From an uncultured archaeon (GTDB taxonomy: Archaea; Halobacteriota; Methanosarcinia; Methanotrichales; Methanotrichaceae), in the NCBI GenBank assembly GCA_902385025.1, contig CABMDX010000062.1:1-6183 (forward strand): DNA of 6,183 nt. Reading direction: 5' to 3'. Within the stretch, counting starts at the first letter, position 1, and the number at the start of each line of letters is the position of its first letter. This document shows positions 5,584 through 6,183 of the stretch, in pieces. Below the pieces are notes generated by a model. It saw nothing but the letters and a program-made list of their open reading frames with translations, was not told the DNA's origin and searched no databases. Position numbers and translations under genes: made by a program.

Positions 5584-6120
5584 TCACCACGGTTCTCTCT
5601 TCGCCCCGATCCGATAGCCGATGATGTTGGTCAGGCGGTGAAGAATGGGTGTGATCGCCAGCACGATCAGTACTATTGTTAGGGTAAAATTTTGCCAGAA
5701 CCAGTGAGGAGCTATGATCAGGGTCAATAGCCAGGACCCGATTACGAAGTCGAGCTGGTCGATTACAAAAAGAGGCGCTCCGCGCTTCAGGCCAAGGCGG
5801 CGCTTGAAGAATGCCGCCACAATATCACCAAGCATTGCTCCAAGGGAGAGACCTGTAAGAACTGCAAGCTGCTCATACCCGCTGCCGAAAGTGGGCAGGC
5901 CCAAGCTGGCCGCGATCTGGTTTAAGAGAAGTCCGGAAAGAATGCCACAGATGGTGCCCGCGACGGTTCCTCGAAAGGTTTTGCCGTCTCCCAGCGTGCG
6001 CCGGCCATCCTGGAAGGTCTGTCCCATATCCAGTGGTGTGCCGCCGCCAAAAAGCGCCGCGCAGTTATTTGGGATATAGGCGGGCAGCATCAGCCAGAAG
6101 GCAACGATCAGGGGATTCAT
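5584..6120 (-). CDS. carS: CDP-2,3-bis-(O-geranylgeranyl)-sn-glycerol synthase (CDP-archaeol synthase)
   Basis: CarS condenses CTP with digeranylgeranylglyceryl phosphate to give CDP-archaeol, the activated intermediate for archaeal phospholipid head groups. It is an integral membrane enzyme. The 178 residues fit the family (about 170-180). The N-terminal helix ends in [20 protein letters not shown] (12-31). The conserved [10 protein letters not shown] follows at 42-51, then [20 protein letters not shown] (97-116) and DQLDF (121-125), whose Asp, Lys and Arg residues resemble the nucleotide and metal site of CdsA-like cytidylyltransferases. Hydrophobic segments are at about 2-15, 52-72, 85-105, 126-137 and 145-160. 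The ATG at 6120 is the first start after an in-frame TGA (6132-6130). It is on the same strand as mtr but the mtr promoter lies in between, so it is probably a separate unit. Confidence 0.95.
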   Translation of the reverse strand: MNPLIVAFWLMLPAYIPNNCAALFGGGTPLDMGQTFQDGRRTLGDGKTFRGTVAGTICGILSGLLLNQIAASLGLPTFGSGYEQLAVLTGLSLGAMLGDIVAAFFKRRLGLKRGAPLFVIDQLDFVIGSWLLTLIIAPHWFWQNFTLTIVLIVLAITPILHRLTNIIGYRIGAKREPW

Positions 6121-6133
6121 TCTTCTTTCTCAG

Positions 6134-6163
6134 AGGTTCTCCCCAGTTCTCACCCATATATCA
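6134..6163 (-). promoter_or_regulatory. Possible carS promoter with a short tandem repeat
   Basis: On the minus strand TGATATAT (6163-6156) is a plausible TATA box 36 bases before the carS ATG. It would give a leader of only about 15 bases, consistent with the lack of a clear Shine-Dalgarno site. Just downstream, GGGTGAGAACT (6155-6145) and GGGGAGAACCT (6144-6134) form an imperfect 11-base tandem repeat across the expected transcript start, which could be an operator. The evidence is short motifs only. Confidence 0.35.
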
Positions 6164-6183
6164 AATTAACTGCTCGGATCGAA

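Noticed and set aside
1..6183. Mobile elements, CRISPR arrays, tRNA or rRNA genes, defence systems
   Set aside because: I read both strands for direct and inverted repeats, transposase-like frames and RNA gene landmarks and found none; nearly all of the window is the mtr operon and its two neighbours.

Overview
The window carries a complete archaeal mtr operon, all on the minus strand. The operon encodes the eight subunits of the sodium-pumping N5-methyl-tetrahydromethanopterin (or tetrahydrosarcinapterin):coenzyme M methyltransferase in the canonical order mtrEDCBAFGH, transcribed from about 5545 down to about 500. An archaeal-lipid gene, carS (CDP-archaeol synthase), lies upstream. A cysteine-cluster (YkgJ-type) gene lies downstream and runs off the left edge. 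The organism is therefore a methanogenic (or closely related methane-metabolising) archaeon. The MtrA wording, for example CGSHL before the corrinoid His motif, together with the gene order suggests a member of the Methanosarcinales, perhaps a Methanothrix-like aceticlastic methanogen. The genus is inference and was not tested.

Layout in the direction of transcription (right to left): carS (6120-5584); a 104-bp gap with a TATA box just after the carS stop, a roughly 65-nt leader containing a dyad, and a strong AGGAGGAGG ribosome site; mtrE, mtrD, mtrC, mtrB, mtrA, mtrF, mtrG, mtrH (5479-523); an intrinsic-type terminator hairpin whose loop contains the mtrH stop codon; then the YkgJ-type gene from a TTG start at 483.

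The mtr genes are almost seamless. Junctions are a 4-bp overlap (E/D), then gaps of 1, 15, 0, 1, 3 and 0 bases, and most Shine-Dalgarno sites are embedded in the last codons of the gene before. This suggests coupled translation of a fixed-ratio complex. MtrH takes the methyl group from the pterin, MtrA carries it on cobalamin through an axial His (His85 here), and MtrC/D/E are the polytopic membrane subunits. MtrA, B, F and G each contribute a single membrane helix. Transfer of the methyl group to coenzyme M drives Na+ export.

The operon itself is ordinary core metabolism. The points worth a second look are at its edges. The YkgJ-type gene has an in-frame TGA, after which recognisable family sequence (CPGIGKG) continues in the same frame to the window edge, and a Phe stands where the family normally has a Cys. 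The terminator overlaps the end of mtrH. The mtrE leader has a dyad. The start codon of mtrC should be set at the ATG (3880), not the upstream GTG. I see no mobile elements, CRISPR, tRNA or rRNA.
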